17,008 nt of DNA from JACJVV01 sp047603135 (GCA_047603135.1 JBLKOW010000014.1:1-17008), one strand, 5' to 3'. Shown: positions 1 through 7,481, counted from the stretch's first letter. Program-made: numbers and translations. Notes: generated by a model from the sequence alone, not told the origin.

Positions 1-47
1 GCAACTGAGCCAAATGCTTGTGATAAATCTCCTCGTATATTTGTCAT
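1..47 (-). CDS. Possible 5' fragment of a gene running off the left edge
   Basis: Read leftward from an ATG at 47, the frame is open to the window edge and gives MTNIRGDLSQAFGSV. A TATA-like element (about 78-86, minus strand) sits roughly 35 bases upstream, which suits an archaeal promoter with a very short leader. Fifteen codons are too few to assign a family, and a plus-strand frame across the same bases is also open until a stop at 82-84. I prefer the minus-strand reading only because of the promoter. No function is proposed. Confidence 0.3.
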   Translation of the reverse strand, partial: MTNIRGDLSQAFGSV

Positions 48-77
48 CCTAAACCCTGCAGTGCATTTCCTTCAAAA

Positions 78-86
78 TCTATAAAT
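78..86 (-). promoter_or_regulatory. TATA-like element for the leftward partial gene
   Basis: On the minus strand the sequence around 78-90 reads ACTTATTTATAGAT. A start about 25 bases downstream would fall near 56, leaving a leader of about 9 bases before the ATG at 47. This is seen by eye and has no independent support. Confidence 0.3.
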
Positions 87-230
87 AAGTGGAATTTCTT
101 TATATAGAGATTATCGACATACTTATCTATATAAATCTTTACAAAAAGATAGTTTTTTCTATACTATTACTTCTTTATTGTTTTATTGTTGTTTAATTTG
201 ATTTTTATTTAATTTTAAAAAATAAGAATC

Positions 231-240
231 TTTATAAAAA
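231..240 (+). promoter_or_regulatory. TATA box candidate upstream of the first TrmB regulator
   Basis: The sequence TTTATAAAAA is a good archaeal TATA element and would start transcription near 258-262. That start would give the regulator gene a leader of about 210 bases, or drive a separate short transcript ending at the dyad at 310-334. A weaker element near 402-412 could serve as the proximal promoter. Confidence 0.4.
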
Positions 241-309
241 TAGTAAACATTACTAAATTATTCGTCACAGCGAGTGAATGAACTTACCAATTCACATATA
301 GGGTTACTT

Positions 310-342
310 AACTCTGCTAATTTCATACAGAGTTTATTTTTT
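310..342 (+). terminator. Terminator-like hairpin or operator dyad
   Basis: AACTCTG (310-316) and CAGAGTT (328-334) form a 7-bp inverted repeat with an 11-base loop. The right arm runs into TATTTTTTGTTG. Stem plus T run resembles an intrinsic terminator on the plus strand, which would end a transcript begun at the TATA element at 231. As DNA it could equally be a regulator-binding dyad for the adjacent trmB-type gene. Confidence 0.35.
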
Positions 343-358
343 GTTGCTATGCAATACA

Positions 359-384
359 CGTAACAAATAACAAAAACCGTAACA
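359..384. repeat. Direct repeat CGTAACA x2, period 19
   Basis: CGTAACA occurs at 359-365 and 378-384, each followed by an AT-rich tetramer. The 19-base period places both copies on nearly the same face of the helix, as expected for a paired protein-binding site. It lies about 90-110 bases upstream of the first TrmB regulator. It may be coincidental in such AT-rich DNA. Confidence 0.3.
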
Positions 385-472
385 TATTAATAGTAGTTTC
401 CTTTTTTTATCATAGAGTTGAGACACGTATTGGTCACTCAACGACAATAAAAAAGAGGGGGAAGTGGTTATC

Positions 473-1291
473 ATGATTGTAAAAGATGAATTTTTAGGAA
501 AATTAAGAAGGTATTTTTCATTAAATCTATATGAGGTAAAGATTTGGGCAGCACTCTTATCACGAGGAGTATCTACTGCTGGTGAATTAAGCGACATTGC
601 AAATGTACCCCGGTCACGAAGTTATGATGTTCTTGAAAGTCTTGAAAAAAAAGGCTTTGTTGTTATGAAAATTGGAAAACCAATCAAATATATTGCTATC
701 CCGCCGTCAGAGGTTGTTGAGCGTGTTAAAAAGAATATGAAGATTGAAGCAGATGAAAAAGTGAAATTACTTGATACATTAAAAGACACTGAACTGCTTA
801 CTGAATTAAATACGCTTCATACCCAAGGAGTAGAATTAGTAGAGCCAACTGATTTATCTGGAAGTTTACGTGGTAGACATAATCTTTACAACCATCTTGA
901 ATTAACCATCAGAAATGCTGAAGAATCAGTTGTTATGATGACGACAAGTCAAGGTTTAATGAGAAAAGTTGAAGGATTAAAACCTGTTCTTGAAAAATTG
1001 AAAAAACGAGGAGTTAAGATTCGTATTGCTGCTCCTGTTACTAAACAAAATACTGCTGCAGTAAAAGATATTAGCAGTGTTGCTGAAGTACGCCATACCG
1101 ATGCAAAAGCACGGTTTGTTATTGTGGATGGAAAGGAATTGATTTTTATGGTTCTGGATGACGAAGAAGTGCATCCAACATATGACATAGGTATTTGGAT
1201 TAATACTCCATTCTTTGCAGGCGCACTTGAAACACTTTTTGATGTCGCATGGAAAGGCCTTAAAAAGGTAGAACTTAAAGCATCAAAATAA
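473..1291 (+). CDS. TrmB-family transcriptional regulator (copy 1)
   Basis: Transcriptional regulator of the archaeal TrmB type (COG1378), 272 aa from the chosen start. Residues about 15-75 form a winged helix-turn-helix, with helices around WAALLSRG and AGELSDIANVPRSRSYDVLE and a wing around MKIGKPIKY. A short helical linker (about 80-105) leads to a C-terminal PLD-like effector domain (about 120-265). TrmB proteins usually sense sugars or other small ligands through that domain and repress or activate nearby genes. The effector is not predictable here. ATG 473 is preferred over GTG 464 because the paralogue at 9003-9812 begins with the same MIV residues and a GAGGGGG motif (455-461) precedes it. 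The gene stands alone, with its own upstream dyads and a T-rich 3' region. Confidence 0.88.
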   Translation: MIVKDEFLGKLRRYFSLNLYEVKIWAALLSRGVSTAGELSDIANVPRSRSYDVLESLEKKGFVVMKIGKPIKYIAIPPSEVVERVKKNMKIEADEKVKLLDTLKDTELLTELNTLHTQGVELVEPTDLSGSLRGRHNLYNHLELTIRNAEESVVMMTTSQGLMRKVEGLKPVLEKLKKRGVKIRIAAPVTKQNTAAVKDISSVAEVRHTDAKARFVIVDGKELIFMVLDDEEVHPTYDIGIWINTPFFAGALETLFDVAWKGLKKVELKASK

Positions 1292-1358
1292 TTTTTTATT
1301 ATTTCATTCTTTGCAATAAGCAAAGATTTTTTCTTTTTACTTTCATTTTATCATTATC

Positions 1359-1366
1359 TTTATAAA
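1359..1366 (+). promoter_or_regulatory. TATA box for pheS, leaderless configuration
   Basis: TTTATAAA is centred about 26 bases upstream of the pheS ATG at 1389. This predicts a transcript that begins at or next to the start codon. Confidence 0.55.
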
Positions 1367-1388
1367 GTCGCAGTTACTCTGAGGCAGT

Positions 1389-2927
1389 ATGGCAGATGTT
1401 ACAAAGATACTTAAACAGTTACATCCTTTAGAACATGCAGTTCTTTTAGGTATTGAAAAAGCAAAAGATATTGAATCGCTCGTTGCAATTAGTCAAAAAC
1501 AAGAAATTGAGGTGCGAAGAGCACTTCAGTGGCTCAGTAACAAAGGTATTGTTGAAACTTCTGAAGAAACAAAACAACTTATTACGCTTGGAAGTAATGG
1601 AAAAAGATATGCAGAAAAAGGACTTCCAGAAAAACGTCTTCTAAACGTACTTGCACAAAAAGAACAAACGATGGAAGCTCTTATGAAGCATACAGATTTT
1701 GAGAAGGGAGAAGTACCTGTTTCTCTTGGCGTCCTTAAGCAAAAAGCAGCAATAGATATTACCCCTGATAAAATAGTAAAAATTACCGAACAAGGCAAGA
1801 AAATGCTGACAAAAACTTCTCTTGAAGAAACATTTTTATCACAATCGTTTCCTCTTAGCGCAGATAATCTAAAACCTGAAGATACATTTGCACTTACTAA
1901 TTTACAAAAAAGAAGAGATATTATTCAAAATGTTACACGAAAGATTTTAAGCTGGAAAGTTACTGAATTAGGGAAAAAACTATGCGCTGAAATACAGGGT
2001 CAAGACAATGTGAAAGGCGCGTATGCAGAACAAATAACTCATGGGATGCTTGTTGATGGATCGTGGAAAAATAAATCATTTCGTCATTATGATATTCATG
2101 CAGATGTTCCCGCTATTAGTGGAGGGAAGAGACATTTTGTCCATCAATCACGCGATTATATTAAACGAGTTTGGCTCGATATGGGTTTTCAAGAAATGGA
2201 AGGAAGTATGGTTCAATCAGCGTTCTGGGATCTTGATGCATTATTTGTCCCGCAAGATCATCCTGCGCGAACTATGCAAGATACATTTTATTTAGCAAAT
2301 CCACGGGAAGCTACCATTCCACCTGCGCTTATAAAAAAAATTAAAGAAGTACATCTTAATGGTGCAGATACAGGAAGTAAAGGCTGGCGTGGAACATGGT
2401 CTGAAAAAGAAGCAAAAAAGAATATTTTGAGAACTCATACAACTGTTCTTTCAGCCCAAACCATCGCGCGATTAAAAAAAGAAGATTTGCCTGCAAAGTT
2501 CTTTGCCGTTCACAAAGTGTTTAGAAACGAAACACTCACCTGGAAGCATTTATTTGAATTCCATCAAGTAGAAGGAATTGTCATCGATCCTGATGCAACA
2601 TTAGCGCATCTTAAAGGATATTTAACTGAGTTTTATACTAAATTAGGATTTAGTAAAGTTCGTATGAGACCTGCACATTTCCCTTATACTGAACCAAGCC
2701 TTGAGGTTGATGTATTTCACCCTGTAAAAAAGCAATGGATTGAACTTGGTGGTGCTGGTATATTTAGACCTGAAGTTGTAAAACCATTACTAGGCATTGA
2801 TGTACCTGTTCTTGCATGGGGCCAGGGGCTTGAGCGAGGAATAATGGACTACTATAAATTTAGTGATATAAGGCAACTCTATAATAATGATTTAAAAGAG
2901 CTGCGTGAAGCACGTACATGGTATTAG
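1389..2927 (+). CDS. pheS: Phenylalanyl-tRNA synthetase alpha subunit
   Basis: Catalytic subunit of the heterotetrameric cytosolic PheRS, which charges tRNA-Phe with phenylalanine using ATP. The 512 aa are the usual archaeal/eukaryotic length. Residues 1-200 are the archaeal-type N-terminal region, beginning with winged-helix-like modules. The class II catalytic core occupies about 220-512. Motif 1 lies around 246-270. A conserved stretch (FWDLDALFVPQDHPARTMQD) is at 279-298. Motif 2 is at 378-397, with FRNE followed by HLFEFHQVEG. Motif 3 is at 478-484 (GQGLERG). The aromatic-rich pocket around FGGAGIFRPE-type sequence appears here as GGAGIFRPE (454-462). The gene is followed by pheT after 187 bases containing a hairpin, so the two may not share one simple transcript. 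Confidence 0.97.
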   Translation: MADVTKILKQLHPLEHAVLLGIEKAKDIESLVAISQKQEIEVRRALQWLSNKGIVETSEETKQLITLGSNGKRYAEKGLPEKRLLNVLAQKEQTMEALMKHTDFEKGEVPVSLGVLKQKAAIDITPDKIVKITEQGKKMLTKTSLEETFLSQSFPLSADNLKPEDTFALTNLQKRRDIIQNVTRKILSWKVTELGKKLCAEIQGQDNVKGAYAEQITHGMLVDGSWKNKSFRHYDIHADVPAISGGKRHFVHQSRDYIKRVWLDMGFQEMEGSMVQSAFWDLDALFVPQDHPARTMQDTFYLANPREATIPPALIKKIKEVHLNGADTGSKGWRGTWSEKEAKKNILRTHTTVLSAQTIARLKKEDLPAKFFAVHKVFRNETLTWKHLFEFHQVEGIVIDPDATLAHLKGYLTEFYTKLGFSKVRMRPAHFPYTEPSLEVDVFHPVKKQWIELGGAGIFRPEVVKPLLGIDVPVLAWGQGLERGIMDYYKFSDIRQLYNNDLKELREARTWY

Positions 2928-2983
2928 CAAGGCTTATGTACCTGACAATAACCAGAATACACATACATACTATTGTTATTAGA

Positions 2984-2994
2984 GTATAAAAAAA
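2984..2994 (+). promoter_or_regulatory. TATA-like element between pheS and pheT
   Basis: GTATAAAAAAA would start transcription near 3014-3016, inside the left arm of the hairpin at 3003-3081. That gives pheT its own promoter with a leader of about 100 bases, or drives a short separate RNA. This is a visual match only. Confidence 0.4.
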
Positions 2995-3002
2995 TGAAGA
3001 GT

Positions 3003-3081
3003 AAAAAGTCAACTTGCACGGCGAACTTATGTGTTTCTTTTTAAAAAAACACATCGCCTCAAAGGGCAAAGTAGACTTTTT
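3003..3081 (+). other. Long imperfect hairpin in the pheT leader (attenuator, small RNA or terminator)
   Basis: Nested inverted repeats share one axis. AAAAAGTC (3003-3010) pairs with GACTTTTT (3074-3081). ACTTGC (3012-3017) pairs with GCAAAGT (3066-3072) with one bulged base. GGCG (3020-3023) pairs with CGCC (3055-3058). ATGTGTTT (3029-3036) pairs with AAACACAT (3047-3054). Together these are about 26 pairs with small internal loops. The last stem ends in a T run. It could terminate pheS, attenuate pheT, or be a small structured RNA. No known archaeal riboswitch is recognised. Confidence 0.55.
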
Positions 3082-3114
3082 AATTGTGAAAATTTAACAT
3101 AATGATGTGAAACA

Positions 3115-4800
3115 ATGCCTACCGTAACTTTAAACAGAAAAGAAGTTGAAACCATACTTGGAAAAAAGTTATCTGATGATGTACTTAAAGATAGGATTTC
3201 AATGCTTGGAACTGATCTTGAATCACTTACAAAAGATTCAATTGAAGTGGAAATTTTTCCAAATAGACCAGATATGCTTTCAGAGCAGGGATTTGGACGA
3301 GCTCTTGCTAGTTTTATCGGCACAAAACCTGGATTAAGAGAATATAAAATCAATACTTCTTCGTATACGGTAACTATTGACCCGACAGTTAAAAAAGTTC
3401 GGCCGCATACATCATGTGCAGTAGTTAAAGGATTACAGCTTACTGATGAAAAAATTAGGCAAATTATTCAAATTCAAGAAAAATTGCATATAACATATGG
3501 AAGAAATCGAGCAAAAGTAGCAATAGGTGTGTATCCATGCGAGAAAATAGCATTTCCTATTACTTTTTTTGGAGCAAAACCAAGAGATATACAGTTTACG
3601 CCACTTGGTTTACAAAAAGAACTTACTGCACTGCAGATATTATCACAGCATCCGGCAGGACGAAATTATGGGCATTTACTTGAAGGAGAAAAAATATTTC
3701 CTTTTTTTAAAGATGCAAAAAATAATATTCTCTCGATGCCACCAATTATTAACTCAGAACATGTAGGTAGAGTTGATGAAACAACGACAGAAGTATTTAT
3801 TGAGTGTTCTGGATTCGATTATGAAGTACTTCATACTTGCTTAATTATGATTGTTACTGCACTTGCAGATATGGGGGGAAAGATTTATTCAGTGACTCTT
3901 CATGAGGGAAAGAAAAAAACAGTTTCGCCAGATATTAGACCGCAGACTATGAAACTGGATATAAATTATTTACAAAAACGCCTTGGTATTACTCTTTCAA
4001 AAAAAGAGATAGAAAAATTACTCAAGAAAATGGGATACGGTATTCAAAAGGATGATGTGCTTATTCCAGCATACCGGGCAGATATATTACACCCCATTGA
4101 TTTAGTTGAGGATATTGCAATTGCATATGGATATGAGAATTTTAAACCAATTATTCCTAAAGTTGCTACGGTTGGAAATGAACTACCGCTTGAGCGACTT
4201 AAAAAAACTATTTCGGAACTTTTAATTGGGTTAGGATGCCAAGAAGTATATACCTACTCAATAATTAATGCAGAATTTCTTAAAACTACTGGATTTGATA
4301 CGCGCAGTGTTACACTCGCTAATTCTTTGTCAGAAGAGTATAATGTTATGCGAACATCCCTTATTCCCAGCCTTTTATCAACATTAAAAACAAATCGTAA
4401 TCATGAATATCCACAACAAATATTTGATATGGGAATTGCATTTAGTGATATATCAGATACAAAAAAACTACAAAAAGATTCTTTATCGCAAACCCACGTT
4501 GCTGAACAAGAACGATTATGCATTGCATTGTGTGGTGAAAAAATTGGATTTACCAACATTAAACAAATTGTTAATTACATTATGAAACATTTTAACACTA
4601 CCTATACCCTCAAAGAAAAAACACATACTTGTTTTTTAGAAGGACGCGTAGGAACGATACATACATCACAAGGAAATGCAGGCATTATGGGAGAAGTGAA
4701 CCCTTTTGTACTTGAATCATTTGGACTTGAATATCCCGTTTCAATTGTAGAGATAGATTTGCAGATTTTATACAATCTGATTAACGAAGGCACCATTTAG
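3115..4800 (+). CDS. pheT: Phenylalanyl-tRNA synthetase beta subunit
   Basis: Structural and editing partner of PheS. The 561 aa match the compact archaeal form, which lacks the bacterial EMAP-like N-terminal insertion and the C-terminal anticodon-binding domain. The N-terminal B1 region (about 1-85) contains the typical EIFPNRPDMLSEQG stretch (46-59). The B3/B4 editing module spans about 90-265. The B5 domain spans about 272-345, with the conserved acidic run in ADILHPIDLVEDIAIAYGY (322-340). The rest is the catalytic-like fold that packs on PheS. The start is supported by MPTVTLNRKE at the family-typical N-terminus and by GTGA at 3107-3110. The 3' end faces a convergent operon across a structured intergenic island. 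Confidence 0.96.
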   Translation: MPTVTLNRKEVETILGKKLSDDVLKDRISMLGTDLESLTKDSIEVEIFPNRPDMLSEQGFGRALASFIGTKPGLREYKINTSSYTVTIDPTVKKVRPHTSCAVVKGLQLTDEKIRQIIQIQEKLHITYGRNRAKVAIGVYPCEKIAFPITFFGAKPRDIQFTPLGLQKELTALQILSQHPAGRNYGHLLEGEKIFPFFKDAKNNILSMPPIINSEHVGRVDETTTEVFIECSGFDYEVLHTCLIMIVTALADMGGKIYSVTLHEGKKKTVSPDIRPQTMKLDINYLQKRLGITLSKKEIEKLLKKMGYGIQKDDVLIPAYRADILHPIDLVEDIAIAYGYENFKPIIPKVATVGNELPLERLKKTISELLIGLGCQEVYTYSIINAEFLKTTGFDTRSVTLANSLSEEYNVMRTSLIPSLLSTLKTNRNHEYPQQIFDMGIAFSDISDTKKLQKDSLSQTHVAEQERLCIALCGEKIGFTNIKQIVNYIMKHFNTTYTLKEKTHTCFLEGRVGTIHTSQGNAGIMGEVNPFVLESFGLEYPVSIVEIDLQILYNLINEGTI

Positions 4801-4814
4801 AATATTTTATTTAT

Positions 4815-4907
4815 TTTGATCACACAAAGTGCAATGACGATGTGAACACCATGAGAGGGAAACCTGTGACCGTATTGAGTAACTTCGGAGCATGTGATAT
4901 GATCAAA
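4815..4907. other. Foldable GC-enriched intergenic island (candidate ncRNA or bidirectional terminator)
   Basis: Between convergent pheT and udg, TTTGATCA (4815-4822) pairs perfectly with TGATCAAA (4900-4907). Inside that, CACA/TGTG (4823-4826/4893-4896) and TGC/GCA (4830-4832/4890-4892) extend the stem with two 3-base bulges. A second stem joins CAATGACG (4832-4839, one bulged G) to CGTATTG (4871-4877). An inner AGG-GAAA-CCT hairpin (4856-4865) has a GNRA loop. About 46% of bases 4827-4896 are G or C, clearly above the surrounding genes. On the minus strand a TATA-like ATATAAATA (about 4916-4925) could start an RNA near 4896. Strand and role are unresolved. Confidence 0.45.
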
Positions 4908-4919
4908 GTTCATGATTAT

Positions 4920-5507
4920 TTATATTATTTTTTTAGCTTCTAAAAAATCTTTCTCAATTATTTCCCTTAGTTTCGGGCGATATAGCATAGCTGCTGGATG
5001 ATATGAAGGCATTACAGTAAACGTTACCCCTTCATATGCAACCTTGTGTATTGTTCCATGGATTTCAGATATTCCTCCAATTGCATTCATTGAATTGCAT
5101 GAAAATCCTGATAGCACAAATTTTGTAGCAAAATTTCCTAGGGGTATGATAACTTTTGGTTTAATAACCATAATTTGTCTTACTAAATAAGGAGTATGAT
5201 TCATTATTTCTTGAGTATTTGGGTTTCTATTTTTCGGAGGCCGGTACTTAAGAATATTAGCGATATATACATCATCAAGTGTTAATCCTATCGACTCTAA
5301 AAGCTGGTTAAGACGTTTACCTGCAGAACCTACAAAAGGAATTCCTTGTGCATCTTCTTTAGCCCCAGGCGCTTCACCAATAAACATAATCGATGCAGAG
5401 ATATTGCCTTTACCAAATACAAGATTTTGAGCTGCATCTTTTAAGGGACATTTCAAATGAAGCAAAATATCACTTTTTATATCATCTAAAGCTTGCTTTT
5501 TTGACAT
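4920..5507 (-). CDS. Family-4-like uracil-DNA glycosylase with degenerate Fe-S cysteines
   Basis: Base-excision repair glycosylase that removes uracil from DNA, 195 aa, close to the family 4 length. Motif A is intact as GEAPGAKEDAQGIPFVGSAG (44-63). The central NILKYRPPKNRNP block (84-96) and the C-terminal motif HPAAML (170-175) are both present. The four cysteines that hold the family's [4Fe-4S] cluster are expected near 17, 20, 88 and 104. Here they read His17, Cys20, Tyr88 and His104, so the cluster is probably absent or replaced. The only other Cys is at 137. The start is supported by GAGGGAT about 5 bases upstream. It is the last gene of the minus-strand run after fen1 and the Trm5-type gene (36-base gap), consistent with a repair operon. 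Confidence 0.9.
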   Translation of the reverse strand: MSKKQALDDIKSDILLHLKCPLKDAAQNLVFGKGNISASIMFIGEAPGAKEDAQGIPFVGSAGKRLNQLLESIGLTLDDVYIANILKYRPPKNRNPNTQEIMNHTPYLVRQIMVIKPKVIIPLGNFATKFVLSGFSCNSMNAIGGISEIHGTIHKVAYEGVTFTVMPSYHPAAMLYRPKLREIIEKDFLEAKKII

Positions 5508-5543
5508 AAGTTATCCCTCAAATCTTTTACTATTAACGTACCT

Positions 5544-6431
5544 TTACTTTTTTAGATTTTTTGACTTTTTCTCACGTATTTGAAAATCAACACAAATACG
5601 AAAAATACGCGGAGAAAACTGACCACATTTTACAAGCTGAAGTATGTTAACATTAAACCCGAGTGATTCAGCAATAGTCTTTATTTGTCTTTTATAACCC
5701 TCAAACTCATCTTCTGCTAAAAAACCATACAAATGAACGTATCCACCTGTATGCAACCTAAGCAAGGCGCAATCAAGAAATTGTTCTGCACTTCGCGGTA
5801 AAGGCATAATTATACGATGAAACTTTTGAGTATAATTCTTTAGATGTACACGAACATCAGCATTGTAGAGCTGGACATTCTTTATTTTATTTTTCTCACA
5901 ATTCTCTTGAGCATATTTATGAGCAATTTTATTTAACTCAATTCCTGTTAGAGTTTTATAGACTGCATTTTTTCCAATAACGCACACAAATGGTGCAATT
6001 CCTGAGAACATTACTAAAATATCTTCCTTTTTTTTTGTTTCTGCAAATGTTTTATTAATTAATGAAACAATGCGTAAACGTTCAGAACCTGAACGTGCTG
6101 AGAAGTAACATTTTTCTACATGAAGTTTAAGCGCGCACCCACTTTCTTTATGAATAGTTTCTTTGGTACGTTTACCAGCTATAATGCGAAGCTTTTGTGT
6201 ACGGTATATTCCTGAATGTTCACCGTGCCTTCTACAGACAGTAGTTATATTTTTATGTGATGAAAGAAGCGTTTCGCCAATCAGTTTTTCTTTATGACGA
6301 AGCTCATCACGCACTTCAATAACAGCAATTGTTCCAACAATATCAAAACTCGTTGTTAAGAATTCACGCTCGCTGGTAGTAAGATGAGGATGAAGTGCAT
6401 CACGTAATTTTAATGGTTTTTTTGAATTCAT
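5544..6431 (-). CDS. Trm5-family tRNA (guanine37-N1)-methyltransferase
   Basis: Class I SAM-dependent enzyme of the Trm5/Taw2 superfamily, 295 aa. Trm5 members methylate N1 of G37 next to the anticodon. Taw2 members transfer an aminocarboxypropyl group in wyosine synthesis. The N-terminal half (about 25-125) matches the Trm5 pattern, with SFDIVGTIAVIEVRDEL, a HKNITTV run, SGIYR and KCYFSARSGSERLRI. SAM motif I is MFSGIAPF (141-148), followed by GIELN (163-167), NADVR (190-194) and the signature MPLPRSAEQFLD (209-220). CGQFSPRIFRICVDF (269-283) closes the fold. Start ATG 6431 has GTGAG upstream. It lies 19 bases after fen1 and 36 before udg, so co-transcription is likely. Trm5 is the preferred reading; Taw2 is possible. 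Confidence 0.88.
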   Translation of the reverse strand: MNSKKPLKLRDALHPHLTTSEREFLTTSFDIVGTIAVIEVRDELRHKEKLIGETLLSSHKNITTVCRRHGEHSGIYRTQKLRIIAGKRTKETIHKESGCALKLHVEKCYFSARSGSERLRIVSLINKTFAETKKKEDILVMFSGIAPFVCVIGKNAVYKTLTGIELNKIAHKYAQENCEKNKIKNVQLYNADVRVHLKNYTQKFHRIIMPLPRSAEQFLDCALLRLHTGGYVHLYGFLAEDEFEGYKRQIKTIAESLGFNVNILQLVKCGQFSPRIFRICVDFQIREKKSKNLKK

Positions 6432-6450
6432 TATCTCACTTTTTATTTTT

Positions 6451-7476
6451 TTACCAAAAGGAACTCAAATTTGTTTGTTTTCGAGATTCAGAGTACGTTC
6501 GTAATTGTTCAATCATCTTCATAACACGTTCCTCTGAAAAATTATGATTAGTAATTAGAATTTTTTCTAAAGCATCAAAATCAACAGGATTCCACCTAAG
6601 CGTATATTCATCAGAAACAGGAATTGTCTTAATAGTAGTATATACTTCATCAAAATCAAACTCTAAAGAATCTTTAAGTGCAGTTATTAAAGCATCCTTT
6701 GTTTTATGCTCTTTAACTAACTTTAATGCATTTTTAGGACCAATCCCCTTAACTCCGCCAGGATTAAAATCCGTTCCAATTAAAATACATAGCAAAATAA
6801 ATTGTTCGTGATCAATTCCAAGCCCATTGAGAACATCGCTTAATTCAACTAATTCAGGTTCATATGTTTGATAATCAAGTTTAGAGGTTACTTTTCTCTT
6901 TCCAAGTAATGATAAATTTCGAATAACACGTGGACTGCCAACCATTAACGCGTCAGCATCCTGCGTTGCAACTGCATATGCATCACCTTTTTTAACCATA
7001 TGACTTGCCTGTACTTCAGCTTCGCTTGGCGCTTCTATTATAGGTAAACCACAGGCTGAGACAAATTGTTTTGTTTCTTCAATTATTTCTGAAGTTAACT
7101 TGGCAGTTCTTCCTGCATATTTCTTCATTTCAACAATATCGTGGCGGGCTTCTGCTGATTCATATTTTTGCTGAGCTTCTTCTTTTACTTTATGACGCTT
7201 TTCTTGTTCTTTTCGTTTTAATTCAGGAGATTTTCCATCAAAAATACACACAAGTTGTATTCCTTGTTGAATCAGACGAGGAAGACGGGAAGAAAGCCCA
7301 ATTAAATGAGAAGTAACATTTCCTTTAGAATCAGTAAAATAACTTCCATCAGACTGACGAATCGTTGTTAAGAATTGATATAGCAATAATGACATATCCA
7401 TGCAAATAACTTTTTGTGATAGACTCTTAAGAGGAATTTCTTTCCCTGCTACTAATTCTTTTATTGCAATTCCCAT
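6451..7476 (-). CDS. fen: Flap endonuclease 1 with C-terminal PIP box
   Basis: Structure-specific 5' flap nuclease that trims Okazaki-fragment and repair flaps, 341 aa, the usual archaeal length. The N (XPG-N) and I (XPG-I) regions carry the metal-binding acids: Asp27 (CMDMS), Asp80 (CIFDG), Glu152 and Glu154 (APSEAEVQ), Asp173 and Asp175 (TQDADAL) and Asp236 (GTDFNPGG). The helix-hairpin-helix GVKGIGPKNALKLV (241-254) binds the downstream duplex. The last eight residues, QTNLSSFW (334-341), fit the PCNA-interacting QxxLxxF(F/W) pattern. The N-terminal MGIAIKEL matches the family and fixes the start. It begins 5 bases after the stop of the upstream winged-helix gene, without an obvious ribosome-binding site, so translation may depend on that gene. 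Confidence 0.97.
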   Translation of the reverse strand: MGIAIKELVAGKEIPLKSLSQKVICMDMSLLLYQFLTTIRQSDGSYFTDSKGNVTSHLIGLSSRLPRLIQQGIQLVCIFDGKSPELKRKEQEKRHKVKEEAQQKYESAEARHDIVEMKKYAGRTAKLTSEIIEETKQFVSACGLPIIEAPSEAEVQASHMVKKGDAYAVATQDADALMVGSPRVIRNLSLLGKRKVTSKLDYQTYEPELVELSDVLNGLGIDHEQFILLCILIGTDFNPGGVKGIGPKNALKLVKEHKTKDALITALKDSLEFDFDEVYTTIKTIPVSDEYTLRWNPVDFDALEKILITNHNFSEERVMKMIEQLRTYSESRKQTNLSSFW

Positions 7477-7481
7477 GGTAT

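Larger units (their letters stand above)
48..472. other. Intergenic regulatory stretch, AT-rich, with short dyads
   Basis: About 425 bases lie between the presumed leftward gene and the first TrmB regulator. Positions 100-240 are extremely AT-rich and dominated by T runs, similar in texture to the tract at the right end of the window. Positions 260-400 are richer in G and C. They hold a perfect inverted repeat GTGAAT-N10-ATTCAC (274-295), a second dyad AACTCTG-N11-CAGAGTT (310-334) followed by a T run, and a direct repeat CGTAACA at 359-365 and 378-384 (period 19, close to two helical turns). No convincing ORF or tRNA was found. The stretch probably carries promoters, operators and perhaps a small RNA. 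Confidence 0.5.

Noticed and set aside
1..84. End of a plus-strand gene (27 codons to a stop at 82-84)
   Set aside because: It is possible but unsupported. The minus-strand ATG at 47 with a TATA-like element upstream explains the same bases better.
949..1323. Minus-strand ORF of 124 codons opposite the first TrmB gene
   Set aside because: It is antisense to a well-supported gene, has no promoter or ribosome site, and its composition is that of a shadow frame.
2860..3069. Minus-strand ORF across the pheS-pheT gap
   Set aside because: It overlaps the pheS 3' end and the hairpin, has no promoter, and encodes no recognisable motif.
4831..4900. C/D-box or H/ACA guide RNA, or a tRNA, in the pheT-udg gap
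   Set aside because: ATGACGA only partly resembles box C, no proper D box or ACA trinucleotide follows a stem, and no T-loop or anticodon arm can be formed.
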